Numbered from the stretch's first letter, positions 51,901 through 60,837 are shown. The stretch: DNA of 64,000 bases from Calothrix sp. NIES-2100 (GCF_002368195.1 NZ_AP018178.1:5174145-5238144), one strand, 5' to 3'. Notes: generated by a model not told the origin, from the sequence alone. Program-made: numbers and translations.

Positions 51901-54313
51901 TTTGCGCGATCGCGGCTTTAATCTCTTCTAACTTTTCATGTTTGATATCAAACCGCAAAACTGTTTCAACTTCTTTCTCAATATTGGCAATTTTGGCGGC
52001 ATAATCAAATCTATCTGCTTCTTTGAGAATTCCTAAAGCTACTGCTTGTTCAATTTGATTTCTGGTGTCTTTAATATCTCTGACTAAACTATCTCGACAT
52101 TCCTTTAGAGAATCTTCGCGCATTCGTAACAGTTCTTCCACATCTATATCAGCTTCTGGATAAACGCGCAAATACTCAATTATTCGCTCTGTGGCTTCGT
52201 GATTTTTACTTTCACTTTGAACTAAAAAATTTTGCAGCCAGTTAAAATTATTCTGGGCTACTAAATTGAGAATACCTTGAACAAGGGAATTTTCGCCAAT
52301 TTCCGGTTCCCAATTCACATTTAAAGTGACTGCGGGGATTCTGAGTAAATCCCCATAAATCAGATATTTCGGTTCTGGTTCCACCGTTGCTAAGGGAGTA
52401 TCGGGAGCGAACAAATCACAAATGTCTCTTACCGCAGCTCGACAAATGGAAATTCCAGTTCTCATGAATACTGATGAATTTCTGGACTCAAAAATATTTA
52501 ATTCTTGCAACACAGCATTGTGCAAACCGGAAAGTTCTTGTTTGATTTGCTCCGCTAGCTTGGCTTGTCTTTCCGTAGAATTGCTGTTTTGCTCTAAACG
52601 TAATTCTTGTAACTCAATCCAACGCCGACAAAAGTCCAGCACTTGATGCACATATCGACAAAGTTTAGGAATATCATCTTTGTCGATGGCTCTTTTTTTA
52701 TTCGCATCAAGGCTTTCTTTAGTTAAATCAATTTTTCTTTTAATTTCATCTTTTATATATAGTCGTTGAATTTTTTGCTGAATTTCTTGGACATCATTTA
52801 AAGTTATATTTCTGATAACAGCAGTATCTTTTTCTCTAATCTGAGACAACAATTCATAAATAAACCCATCTGACTCTAGCCACTTCTTCCAAATTTTTCG
52901 AGCTTGGGTTTTCAGTGGGATTGCAGAAGCTTGTGAGTACCAAAAATCAACTTCTTGATTCAGCGCTGCAATTTCTTTGTTCCACTCTTCTTGACTTTTA
53001 ACTTTTTTAATAGCTTTTGTATTTAACGCTATCCGTTGCGCTCCGTATCTCCCAATAATTTGGCAATATTCATAAAGTTGGTTTAATCCTTCTCCCAATC
53101 GCAAAAACAGCAGAATTTGTGAAGCATCAGTATTGGGAGCTAGCAAGGCTGGGCGAAGCGCTGAAGCTGCTAACAATAAACTGATTTCCTGATTCCACTC
53201 ACTGTTTCCATTAAAGGGGCGATCGCTAAAATTAGCAAAATCATCCCTCAGGATATTTGCTATTTCCCCTATTCCTACTTCATAACGTATCTGACTACCC
53301 AAAACTACTGCGCGAATTACCCAAGCAGGAAGTTGGAATTGAATGTGCGGAAATTCGATTTCTAGACAACGTGCTAAATTAAAAGCTAGACTAACCTTGT
53401 TTTCATAAATTAATTGCCAAATTAAATCTTGCAGTGCATTCTGACTTGATTCTAAGTTACTATTTAATATAGATGTTGCTATTTCTTGGACATATGTCTG
53501 GGGCTGAATTGGAGTTGGTATGGGGATATGATTAACTACTATTTCTTGAGCAGTATCCCTAGGAATTTCAGCAACTTTGGTTACTTCTACTATCTCTAAT
53601 TCTGCAACAATTGTATCAACATTAGTTGCAGGTGCGATTAATTCAGATTCTAAAATTACTGCTGTGATCGCCTCTGATTTTTCTGCTGAGGAAAATATGA
53701 GTTTACCTGTCAAAGCAGCCATAGCAATAGGCATTCCCAACGACTGCGCTACGCCTGTTTGCAAGTCGGCTAGTTGTTGGAAATCTGGAGATTCTCGAAC
53801 AGAAATTAGTGTTAGCAGTTGAACTAATGGATGTTCCCCAGATACTAATGCTTTGGCTTCTGGATGTAAGCTATTTTCCGGTGAATTCAAAATTAAATTC
53901 TCTAAGTCACGAGCTTGGGCTATACATTGTTGTAATGGCGGAAAATCGGAGCGATCGCTGTAGGCAATTCGGGAAATATCTTTTAAAATATCTAAAGCTT
54001 GTCGGTTAGTTTTACTAACTGTTTGTTCTGCTTCCGCAACAGATTTTAAAATTGTTTCTAGTTCTTTGAGAGAAATAATATTATTAATATCGGCAGTACT
54101 AATATCTAAAGATTGTGCTAATTCCACAACTTGACTACGGAGTTCTGCAAACCGTCGTTGTTCACTGATAATTTGCTCAACCAGCGCAGGTGATGGCGCA
54201 ATCAAATTGCTTTCTAACTGAAGTTTAGCTTCAGACAGTTGTTCGCCAAGTTGTAAAAAACTCTTGCCTAAAGATTGTAAATTAGTTTGTAATTTGCCTA
54301 AATTTTGTTCCAT
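48971..54313 (-). CDS. Giant AAA/STAND-like ATPase with coiled coils
   Basis: A 1780-residue protein of unknown family. Residues 1-130 form a coiled coil (EQLSEAKLQLESN), 130-700 are mostly helical, and a second coiled-coil block spans about 730-850. A folded domain at about 900-1080 precedes the ATPase. The ATPase begins with FYGRKQERD, then Walker A YGGRQLGKTALL near 1111-1118 and Walker B ILLLLDEADKFL near 1200, which resembles STAND/AAA_16-type ATPases. A winged-helix-like region follows, then about 400 residues with a second Rossmann-like segment (VSIIFGCPAAGLNEL near 1480, TIMFVSSTCDW near 1550). No transmembrane segment is seen. It is first in an operon with the 387-residue gene. Confidence 0.75.
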   Translation of the reverse strand: MEQNLGKLQTNLQSLGKSFLQLGEQLSEAKLQLESNLIAPSPALVEQIISEQRRFAELRSQVVELAQSLDISTADINNIISLKELETILKSVAEAEQTVSKTNRQALDILKDISRIAYSDRSDFPPLQQCIAQARDLENLILNSPENSLHPEAKALVSGEHPLVQLLTLISVRESPDFQQLADLQTGVAQSLGMPIAMAALTGKLIFSSAEKSEAITAVILESELIAPATNVDTIVAELEIVEVTKVAEIPRDTAQEIVVNHIPIPTPIQPQTYVQEIATSILNSNLESSQNALQDLIWQLIYENKVSLAFNLARCLEIEFPHIQFQLPAWVIRAVVLGSQIRYEVGIGEIANILRDDFANFSDRPFNGNSEWNQEISLLLAASALRPALLAPNTDASQILLFLRLGEGLNQLYEYCQIIGRYGAQRIALNTKAIKKVKSQEEWNKEIAALNQEVDFWYSQASAIPLKTQARKIWKKWLESDGFIYELLSQIREKDTAVIRNITLNDVQEIQQKIQRLYIKDEIKRKIDLTKESLDANKKRAIDKDDIPKLCRYVHQVLDFCRRWIELQELRLEQNSNSTERQAKLAEQIKQELSGLHNAVLQELNIFESRNSSVFMRTGISICRAAVRDICDLFAPDTPLATVEPEPKYLIYGDLLRIPAVTLNVNWEPEIGENSLVQGILNLVAQNNFNWLQNFLVQSESKNHEATERIIEYLRVYPEADIDVEELLRMREDSLKECRDSLVRDIKDTRNQIEQAVALGILKEADRFDYAAKIANIEKEVETVLRFDIKHEKLEEIKAAIAQKKAAAIEQVRQRLNALSLTSEQPSYVRIQELLNQGNVLTANEYIDMIDRGDEIPPVEIAANDFSDFFPLKVTEIDKFMEENSPNLLISKVQRREDFCGINFRRLSGSATERAAKMLNAWFSAKKAGKFQQILESDAGIILVNLGFNPSRITIERVGGRTWLQITTEIIRNKELCPVATYGSAAHGQYRILCVWDRPTAEDILNAVGETSHGSPAFVFFFGRLTELRRRDLARLCRERRRTFVLIDDILMLYICGAEEPRLRTLFKCALPFTFLETHATTAGLVPPEIFYGRKQERDSVINSMGSCFIYGGRQLGKTALLRSVEREFHAPQERRIALFLDLKADGIGIHRPIEDIWSLLADEFKKLEVVPRMSPTNIGAETLLRHLQNWLEQDKSRRILLLLDEADKFLESDGQNKFSQTSRFKGLMDKTDRRFKVVFAGLHNVQRTTRVENHPLAHYGEPLCIGPLLENKEWREARELIKRPLANIGYELSDDLVTRILSQTNYYPSLIQLYCHELLRDVNNNHLKKYDRNNTPPYEIADKQVDETYQSNNLRKAIRDRLLWTLQLDQRYEVIAYSIAYESLTSPKGMVDGFSVSWIQDAVLSWWSEGFQGKSTDEFRALLEEMVGLGVLRETNEGGFALRSPNVVLLLGTEAEIEEQLLRSREPALGYDAEIFRSALRHDLSRRSPLTVQQESALRRRENGVSIIFGCPAAGLNELQDFLISAVGKEFWIPIENVAGESDFTKHLANLDKREMGIDGTTIMFVSSTCDWSQEWVKIALEKVQRLKSKKSFARVVFVANPPKVWELINLNCLDSLVSQGVSIFSLKPWHDAALRQWLEDDNFTAANKESREKITEITGNWPVLLQRFYQQAKSDQHWEPHLQKLADSLTNSEYLNELAILMGLDNTHPQQKQILHALATLKEAAIADLIEIVEDISAEIVHQTFKWAELLRLAYPVGNSNWSIDPLVGRIVTSLGA

Positions 54314-54713
54314 ATTTTTAACTGATGAAAAATTAACCAGAGTGGTAGTAAAAACACTCCGTTGTCCCTGAATCAGTACCAGTAGTCAAAACTATATCTC
54401 AGTAATTAACCACAACTGCGCGTCAACTTTCCCACTGCTGCTGGTAAAGCTAGACTCCCGCGTTCTTCAGCTAAAGCACGGTAATGTAACGGAAAAGCAC
54501 TTTTTATATACAGCTGATAAATACAGTCAAGCCTTTGATACGCAGTGACTAGGTCATACATGGGTAGATTCCCATTTACACTTTATGTAAACTTTATAAC
54601 ATATTTGCCGGATTTCCAGAAATAAAGCGGCAATACTGATATCTTGCACCTACACCCTATAAGGGTGAGGCTATACAAACTAAGCCTACCTACGCAGGTT
54701 TGACAACGTTTAG
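54314..54713. other. Upstream region of the giant-ATPase operon
   Basis: 400 bases without a gene. A small hairpin CACCCT-ATA-AGGGTG lies at about 54653-54667. The operon promoter on the minus strand must lie here. Confidence 0.4.
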
Positions 54714-54918
54714 CCCGAATTCAATAAACGACTACCCGAATTCAATAAACGACTACCCAAATTCAATAAACGACTACCCGAATTCAATAAACGACTACCC
54801 AAATTCAATAAACGACTACCCAAATTCAATAAACGACTACCCAAATTCAATAAACAACTACCCGAATTCAATAAACGACTACCCAAATTCAATAAACGAC
54901 TACCCCAATTCAATAAAC
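54714..54918. repeat. 21-bp minisatellite, ten units
   Basis: Nine full copies and one partial copy of CCCRAATTCAATAAACGACTA follow head to tail. The only differences are R = G or A at one position, one G to A change in unit 7 and changes in the last unit. Because 21 is a multiple of three the repeat is open in several frames on both strands, but there is no ribosome binding site and it is not treated as a gene. Confidence 0.95.
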
Positions 54919-54951
54919 CAGAAGCGATCGCCTTCGTCGTCTGTCCCATGA

Positions 54952-55178
54952 TTAAGTTGACACGTAAGAGGGTAACCATTGGTGTCAACTTAAGCTCAAA
55001 GGCTTATCCCACAGGCATTTTACCCCACCCCTCAATCCCCTCCCCGTAAACGGGGAGGGGAGGTTTTGCGTCAGCAAAGCCAGGGTGGGGTAACGCGGAT
55101 CTTGATGTTAAGTGAGAGAATTCGCTCATCAAGTCTTGGCAAGGGTTTCGCGTTAAGTTGACACGTAAGGGGGTAACC
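54952..55178. repeat. Composite repeat: direct repeats flanking a nested cruciform
   Basis: A 26-base sequence beginning TTAAGTTGACAC occurs at 54952-54977 and again at 55153-55178 with one mismatch. The first copy also forms an inverted repeat with GTGTCAACTTAA at 54982-54993. Between the copies lies a nested palindrome: outer arms TTACCCCACCC / GGGTGGGGTAA (55020-55030, 55083-55093) and inner arms TCCCCTCCCCGT / ACGGGGAGGGGA (55036-55047, 55050-55061). Confidence 0.8.
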
Positions 55179-55217
55179 CGCCCCTACGAGTTATACGATA
55201 GGTAAGTAGTTAAACAT

Positions 55218-55413
55218 AATTAATTACACAATGTCATTGCGAATGCAGCGAAGCGAAATGTAGACGCGAAGCGGCTTCCCGAAGGGTAGCAATCCCAACC
55301 CCTGTGATTGCTTCGCTTCTCTTCTCCTGACGGAGACGCTACGCGAACGAGACGCGAACGCGCTAAGCGAAGCTATGCCGAAGGCTTTACGCTCGCAATG
55401 ACTGTAATTAATT
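55218..55413. repeat. MITE-like element with GTCATTGCGA ends
   Basis: The ends are inverted repeats: AATTAATTACA plus GTCATTGCGA on the left (to 55242) and TCGCAATGAC plus TGTAATTAATT on the right (from 55393), about 21 bp with a four-base insert on the left. The interior contains the dispersed AAGCTATGCCGAAGGCTTTACG repeat. A shorter relative with the same inner ends lies at 60966-61041. No coding capacity. Confidence 0.65.
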
Positions 55414-55626
55414 TTGCGTGGTTACTTAATTTAATGATTGCATTAAGTGACAATGGGTAGACGCAAAGCGTAGTAGACATGTCATCCCGCGAGCCATTGC
55501 ATTGCGCGATCGCGTATCTCTTCGTCTCAAGGAATATATAAGATATGGAGTATTGACTGTTAATTCTAAATTTGCTAAACTATAATCGATAAGGAAGAAC
55601 TATGCTAAACATGTTTATACTGAAAC

Positions 55627-55661
55627 TAAAAACCGCCTGCCATTAAGCAAGCGGTTTTTAT
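55627..55661 (-). terminator. Intrinsic terminator of the DUF1517 gene
   Basis: On the minus strand AAAAACCGC and GCGGTTTTT pair over 9 bp with a further partly paired inner stem. It lies about 25 bases past the stop codon. Confidence 0.8.
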
Positions 55662-55685
55662 AATGCTGTAGCAACTTGATAGTGA

Positions 55686-56669
55686 TTAAACAAGTTTCAA
55701 ATCGGGATACTCAGCCAATAAATCATCAGAAGTGAGAGTATCACCTTCAGCTTGAGGAGTCCAAAGCACCTCGAACGCGAGAAGTTGCTCGCTAGGAATA
55801 CCACCAATTTGACGCAAAGCTTGGCGCAAATCATCAGGGCTGTTCAGCGCCGGCATTGCATACTTGCCTAGAGTCGCTACCAGCAAGGTAACGATAATGT
55901 ATTCACCAGGGCCAGAGGTAATTAAATCCGTGGGATTTTCTGGATTTTGAGTACCTGGTAGAGCTTCTTTCGCCAGTGCGGCTCTCAGTTGGTTGTTAAC
56001 GTTAGATAAAGTTTCTTCGCTAAACTTGCTACGTTCTGCTATTGAGAGACGGTTGAATTGAGCCTCAGCAGAATTCAATTTAGCTTGCTGAGTACCACCA
56101 CCGACATATACCCAATATTCTGGATGGCGCAACAAAGCTAGGCTGGTTTCTTGAAGAATTTCTGCTCTTCCCTCTGGGGAGTTAGTATCAGCAGTTTCGG
56201 CAATGCGATCGAGTTCGGGTTGTAAATCACGGGCTTGAGCTAATAAACCCACTTGTAAACGAGTTACAGACACAGCGGGGTTGCTGCTATATCCTGCTTC
56301 AGTTGGAGTATCACCACTGGTAACGCGGCGGAAGGTTTGGAGTAAGAAATTAGCGATCGCAATAAAAATTAAGATGGTAAACAAACCGCCAAATCCTCCA
56401 CCAATTCCCCAGAAAGGAATTAGGAAAGGAAATCCAAAACCACCGCCACCACCATAGGAAGGATAGTATCCACCACCACCAGGAGGTGCGTAGGTGCGAG
56501 GTGTGTAGGTGCGGCTAGAAGGCACTCTAAAGGAACCACCGCCGATTCTACCACCACTACGGGCAGCTAATGCTCCATCTGCGTGACCAAGTGCCAAAGT
56601 TAACACTAGGCTGAGGACAAAGAAAGTTTTTAACAGCGGTTTGATGGCTAGTTTTAGTTTTTTATGCAT
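55686..56669 (-). CDS. DUF1517 domain protein, membrane-anchored
   Basis: A 327-residue protein. Residues 1-35 form a signal or anchor segment (LSLVLTLALGHADGALAA). A glycine-rich stretch with tyrosines and prolines (about 36-90) follows, then a transmembrane helix at about 92-113 (FGGLFTILIFIAIANFLLQ), and the DUF1517 domain to the end, with TRLQVGLLAQARDLQPEL and LLVATLGKYAMPAL. The family occurs in cyanobacteria and plastids and is probably located in the thylakoid or plasma membrane; its function is not known. Single gene with its own terminator. Confidence 0.88.
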   Translation of the reverse strand: MHKKLKLAIKPLLKTFFVLSLVLTLALGHADGALAARSGGRIGGGSFRVPSSRTYTPRTYAPPGGGGYYPSYGGGGGFGFPFLIPFWGIGGGFGGLFTILIFIAIANFLLQTFRRVTSGDTPTEAGYSSNPAVSVTRLQVGLLAQARDLQPELDRIAETADTNSPEGRAEILQETSLALLRHPEYWVYVGGGTQQAKLNSAEAQFNRLSIAERSKFSEETLSNVNNQLRAALAKEALPGTQNPENPTDLITSGPGEYIIVTLLVATLGKYAMPALNSPDDLRQALRQIGGIPSEQLLAFEVLWTPQAEGDTLTSDDLLAEYPDLKLV

Positions 56670-57772
56670 AATACAGTCGCTTGAAAAACGGTTTTGGTGA
56701 TGATTTCTCCCAACGCTGCGTTTGAGAGTTATGCTTGGTCACTAACGCGGCTACCGTAGCAAGCAAGCGAGTTGTTGATTGGCAGTAGCTCTCTATAACA
56801 TCAGTCTTCGTCGGCTACATATTCAATGTACCGCGCCTGATCTGGCCTATGCAGCAAGCTTAGGGGGGATTTCTTGCGTAGATAACCGTACCTCAAAATT
56901 TTTCGCGATCGCGGGAATTTTGGAATCAATTAACATTTGTGTCAATAGTCAATAGTCCACAGTCCATAGTCAAAACCACTGACCACTGACCATTGACTAA
57001 TGACCATTTTGGCATTTTGGCAGAATTTTGAGTTTTTTCAGGATAGTCTATTGATAGAAAGTAGATTTAGCAATCACCACATTAGTCTATGAGCGATTGA
57101 TTTAGCTGGCAGTACTGAATTTTAATGCTTGTTAATCAGGTAGACGAATTTTATGTGGTGAAAATTTGCCCAGAAAAATAAATTAACAATATTTAACCCA
57201 AAATTTGGCCAAATACTGTTTTCAAATCCGGCTGAAATTTTTATACTCCAATCGCTAAAACAAGGATTGAGAATTATGTTGCTACAGCCTATGTGTTACA
57301 AAATGATAATTCTTGGTATAAATCCGCTGGAAATTACTGAAATAAATACTGATACTCAAACCCAAGGCTAAAAAAATTCTGTAAATTCCAGGATTTAAGA
57401 GCTTAGCTGTTGGCGAAGATGACAAAACAGTAGAAAATTATATACAGTTCTGATAAATTCCCAATGGAAATTACAGAAAGTAATTTTTGGTCAAAATCTA
57501 GTTTAAGTGGCTCTCTGTAGCAGCTGCGCAGACTACTGGTCTCTACAGAGAGGGGTAGCCTTGTAGGAACTTCCCCTCAATAGCGAAGTTACTGCTTTTC
57601 TCTGACAAATTTTGGAGAGTAAGATATGCCTAAAGTCAATAAATCATCTATTTTGTTGCATCTTTAGTTCACTATCAATTCCAGAACGGCAGAAAATTGA
57701 GATGAATTTCTTAACCAAAATTAATCATCTCAACAATTAAAAATTATCGGCAGTATAGTTAGAAAATATATT
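56670..57772. other. Gene-free region with STRR
   Basis: About 1.1 kb. An STRR-like block of CAATAGT/CACTGAC-type heptamers occupies about 56940-57005. A GAGGGG...CCCCTC hairpin is possible at about 57552-57580. No coding frame or known RNA can be supported. Confidence 0.45.
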
Positions 57773-58966
57773 ATGGAACATATTTCACAACTTGCAGCAA
57801 ATGTTAGAGACAAAACTGCGTTTCCCGACATTCTCGTAATATCTCGCAGTTTTCTGCCAAAAGAGGCTGTAATTAGCGAATATATTTATAATCGTTGTCT
57901 CCAAGATCCAGAACGGGTAATTGTTCTAGCTGCTAGTTGCTCAGGCGACAAAGTATTTGACCAAGCTCAAAAATTTCCGATATATCGCTGGCCAATTCCG
58001 AGAAATTGGAATTTTCTGCATCCTTTTATTAATCTTATATATTCATTTGTACTAGCAATTAAATTATATTTTCGCTATCATTATCGTTATATTGAATGGG
58101 GACACGGCTACGAATTTCCATCAGTTTTACTTTTAAGTTATTTACTCCCTATTCGTTTTTTTATCTATCTTCACGGTAATGATATTATTTGTGGGTTACG
58201 CAATCCCTTATGGCGATCGCTATTTAAATTGACACTGAAACGTGCTGAAGGAATTGTTTGTAACAGTTCCTTTACAAAAGATTACCTCAGCGCCAGATTG
58301 CGATTAAATACCCCTACTCACGTCATTAATCCGACGATCAGAGCGGAAAAATTTAGTCAAGTTCCGAATCCAGATAATTTGAGTGATTTACGTGCAAATG
58401 TGCGGGAAATATACAACATTCCGGAGACAGCAGTAGTGATTCTCTCAGTGGGAGAGCTGACCAAGCTTAAAAGCTTTAACCGCGTGATTGATAACTTACC
58501 CCTCCTGCTGACTGTTGGGGTGGATGTACACTATATAATCTGTGGTCAAGGCCCTTGTGAATCAGAACTTAAATCTCTCGCCCATCGCTTAAGGGTAGAC
58601 CAAAGAGTACATTTTGCTGGATATGTAAGCGATCGCGAATTAGCCGGTTATTATGCAGCCTGCGACATATTTGCCATGCTGAATCGATTGGATACAAAAG
58701 CTAAGAGTATAGAAGGTTTTGGTACTGTTTACCTAGAAGCGAGTTACTTTGGCAAACCTGTGATCGCCTCTCGTTTAGGTAGCGTCATTGATGCCATTCA
58801 ACACGAAGAGAACGGTATACTAGTTAACCCTAATTCTGGCTCTGAAGTTTTTCAAGCCTTCAATCGCTTGTGTAAAGACCAAGCGCTAAGGGAAAAACTC
58901 GGTCGTAAAGGTAAAGAATTAGCCAAACGCAAAACCTTTCACCGTTCTTTATACAGAGCGGAGTAG
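57773..58966 (+). CDS. Glycosyltransferase family 4 protein
   Basis: A 397-residue GT-B enzyme. The N-terminal acceptor domain has ISRSFLPKEAVISEY and the LHGND motif near residue 134. The C-terminal donor domain has VGELTKLKSFNRVI near 225, the nucleotide-sugar site ending in EGFGTVYLEASYFGKPVIAS near 325, with the family EX7E motif. It transfers a sugar from a nucleotide donor with retention of configuration, most likely in synthesis of an exopolysaccharide or glycolipid; a role in hormogonium polysaccharide is possible but not shown. Two hydrophobic segments near 85-120 may hold it at the membrane. No sugar-related neighbours. Confidence 0.85.
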   Translation: MEHISQLAANVRDKTAFPDILVISRSFLPKEAVISEYIYNRCLQDPERVIVLAASCSGDKVFDQAQKFPIYRWPIPRNWNFLHPFINLIYSFVLAIKLYFRYHYRYIEWGHGYEFPSVLLLSYLLPIRFFIYLHGNDIICGLRNPLWRSLFKLTLKRAEGIVCNSSFTKDYLSARLRLNTPTHVINPTIRAEKFSQVPNPDNLSDLRANVREIYNIPETAVVILSVGELTKLKSFNRVIDNLPLLLTVGVDVHYIICGQGPCESELKSLAHRLRVDQRVHFAGYVSDRELAGYYAACDIFAMLNRLDTKAKSIEGFGTVYLEASYFGKPVIASRLGSVIDAIQHEENGILVNPNSGSEVFQAFNRLCKDQALREKLGRKGKELAKRKTFHRSLYRAE

Positions 58967-58989
58967 GGGATGAGAGGGACAAGGAGGAC

Positions 58990-59037
58990 AAATGACGGTT
59001 GACGGTTGACGGTTGACTGTTGACGGTTGACTGTTCA
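58990..59037. repeat. STRR, tandem ACGGTTG / ACTGTTG
   Basis: Six to seven heptamers lie between the glycosyltransferase stop and the convergent thiS stop, overlapping the last bases of thiS. Confidence 0.85.
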
Positions 59038-59247
59038 GCCTCCACCGACAATTGTGACAACTTCTAAGCGATCGCCTTGTTGTACTTTTGTTTCAGTCCA
59101 AAACTGGCGGTGTAAAATCTCACCGTTATACTCTACTGCTACCAAACGCGGATTGAAGCCTAGTTGTTGGAGTAATTCAGGTAAAGGCGTTTGGGATGAA
59201 CATCTGTGGTTTTCCCCATTTACTTGCAGGGTAATTTCATTAGACAT
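59035..59247 (-). CDS. thiS: Sulfur carrier protein ThiS
   Basis: A 70-residue beta-grasp protein ending in the Gly-Gly tail VTIVGGG, whose C-terminus is adenylated by ThiF and thiocarboxylated to give sulfur to the thiazole ring of thiamine. The N-terminus ITLQVNGENHRCSSQ and the middle ELLQQLGFNPRLVAVEYNG are typical. It lies downstream of thiE on the same strand, 155 bases away with a repeat element between, so co-transcription is likely. The coding end reaches the STRR. Confidence 0.93.
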   Translation of the reverse strand: MSNEITLQVNGENHRCSSQTPLPELLQQLGFNPRLVAVEYNGEILHRQFWTETKVQQGDRLEVVTIVGGG

Positions 59248-59338
59248 CAGCTTTCACAAATTGATTAAAAGCAATTGGAAGGTTGAGAAAATTCTGAGCA
59301 GCAAAGGCTACTACTCAGAAGTTGGGAAATTGTGAATT

Positions 59339-59406
59339 TTGACCCTTAGCGTAGTCGTACCCTACGGGAAGCAAGCTACGCTTAGCGTCCGCACCAGAAG
59401 GGTCAA
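59339..59406. repeat. Small palindromic element between thiE and thiS
   Basis: Outer arms TTGACCCTT (59339-59347) and AAGGGTCAA (59398-59406) pair perfectly and enclose a second inverted pair AGCGTAG / CTACGCT. The right arm contains the thiE stop codon, so the element may have been inserted at the very end of thiE. Confidence 0.65.
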
Positions 59407-60521
59407 GACTCTGGTTGAATGCGATGCAATTGGGAAAGCAAATATTGTGCCACGAGGGTGGGTTGTTCTGCTTGCATGAGCGATCGCACTACGGCTACAC
59501 GTTCTGCACCTGCATCAATTACATCATTGATATTATTTGCATCTATTCCCCCAATCGCAAACCAGGGAATACGGCAATTTTGGGCAGCATAACTGACATA
59601 TTCTAAGCCAGCCGCCGCTTTACCTGCTTTTGTTGGCGTTTCATACACTGGCCCCACACCAATATAATCAGCACCTTCCGCTATTGCCCCTTGCATTTCT
59701 TCAAAATTTGTGGTAGAACGACCAATGATACGCTGAGAACCGAGTAATTGTCTGGCAATATCAATAGGCATATCTTGCTGTCCCAGATGTACCCCATCTG
59801 CATCTACTGCTAAAGCCAAATCTATCCGGTCATTGATAATAAACAGAGCGCCGTAGAGGTGACATAGCTGTCGCAGTTTTCTAGCTTGTTCTATACGAAT
59901 AGTATCATCAGCCGTTTTGTCACGGTATTGTAACAAAGTCAATCCACCTTTGAGGGCAGCTTCCACCGTTGTCAATAAATTTTCTGACGGTGAGGTAACC
60001 AGATACAGACGCGATCGCCACAGTAGTTGATGGCGTTGATAACCCAATAAATTGCTTTCTAGGGTATACACTTGATACCGCATCTGCTTAAATGCTTTAC
60101 CCATGTGGGGATGATGAAGTTTGCCGTATTCTTCCAGCACCCGCAGTGCTTCTTGCACACGACAAAAGTTAGCTTGCAATAAAGCTTTGATGCTAGTGCG
60201 TTGTTCCTCTTGGGGATGGGTTAACTCTGTTCCTGCGTCACCTGGGGTATCTCGCGCCGCCCTGAGTTCCGCCGTATGCCAATGAGCTATATCTTGCCGC
60301 AGACGCTTGCATTCGCCAGTAAACTGTGCATTATTTAACCCAAAGCGACACCATTCCTCAATAATTCGCAAACCCTCACGAGCGCGATCTAAATTAGCAT
60401 CTAAAATGCGGTAAACAACTTGCTGCGTCTGCTGCGTTTGGCTGTATGGCTCGACCATTTCAACAACCCCATTCCTGCTGTCATCAAAAGATGGAAAATC
60501 AACTATTCTAGTAATTGTCAT
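59403..60521 (-). CDS. thiE: Thiamine-phosphate synthase with cyanobacterial N-terminal extension
   Basis: ThiE joins the thiazole and pyrimidine phosphates to thiamine phosphate. The C-terminal TIM-barrel domain (about 165-372) has LYLVTSPS, LQYRDKTADD, FIINDRIDLALAVDADGVHL, GRSTTNFEE, YIGVGPVYETPTK and FAIGGI. The N-terminal 165 residues, with ILDANLDRAREGLRIIEEW and FCRVQEALRVLEEYGK, form a helical domain fused to ThiE in cyanobacteria and a few others. The start at 60521 has no clear ribosome binding site; an ATG at 60458 with GGGG upstream is an alternative and would shorten the protein by 21 residues. thiS follows on the same strand. Confidence 0.92.
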   Translation of the reverse strand: MTITRIVDFPSFDDSRNGVVEMVEPYSQTQQTQQVVYRILDANLDRAREGLRIIEEWCRFGLNNAQFTGECKRLRQDIAHWHTAELRAARDTPGDAGTELTHPQEEQRTSIKALLQANFCRVQEALRVLEEYGKLHHPHMGKAFKQMRYQVYTLESNLLGYQRHQLLWRSRLYLVTSPSENLLTTVEAALKGGLTLLQYRDKTADDTIRIEQARKLRQLCHLYGALFIINDRIDLALAVDADGVHLGQQDMPIDIARQLLGSQRIIGRSTTNFEEMQGAIAEGADYIGVGPVYETPTKAGKAAAGLEYVSYAAQNCRIPWFAIGGIDANNINDVIDAGAERVAVVRSLMQAEQPTLVAQYLLSQLHRIQPES

Positions 60522-60540
60522 TTATAAAATTGTTATTTTT

Positions 60541-60837
60541 ACTAGAAATTTACTATGCACTCAAAAACATAAGAGTAGCAAGGATTCTATCAAATTAGCA
60601 GAAAGAAGTGTCGGTTCAGATAAAAGTAGTTTAAGATTACACTTCACCACGGGCATTAGCCAGAAATTCTCGAGCAAGCCACAAGCCGCTCAACAACTAG
60701 GGCGAAGTGACAGGTTAGCAAATCAGCAATGGGCAAATCAAATAGCAGCAACGATACAAGCTGATATTGATCATGCAGATGGGAGTTACTTTGTCCCAAG
60801 GGACATCCCATTTTTTAAATACCCAATAAATTTGTAG
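60541..60837 (+). pseudogene. N-terminal remnant of a tyrosine-type integrase (tentative)
   Basis: An open frame without a start codon reads SSLRLHFTTGISQKFSSK, then QWANQIAATIQADIDHADGS and YFVP, ending at a TAG at 60835. The pattern (beta strands followed by a long helix and DI.HADG.YFVP) resembles the arm-binding N-terminus of cyanobacterial phage-type integrases. The catalytic domain is missing. The stop codon is provided by the palindromic element that begins at 60834, so the gene was probably cut by its insertion. Low certainty. Confidence 0.35.

Noticed and set aside
54714..54918. Possible CRISPR array
   Set aside because: The 21-bp units are directly adjacent, without spacers, and no cas genes are nearby.
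54700..54951. Open frame encoding repeated NSINDYP units
   Set aside because: It is produced by the 21-bp minisatellite, which is open on both strands. There is no ribosome binding site and no unique sequence.
60522..60600. TPP riboswitch upstream of thiE
   Set aside because: No THI-box core (CTGAGA with its partner ACC...TGATCTGG-type segments) was seen on the minus strand.
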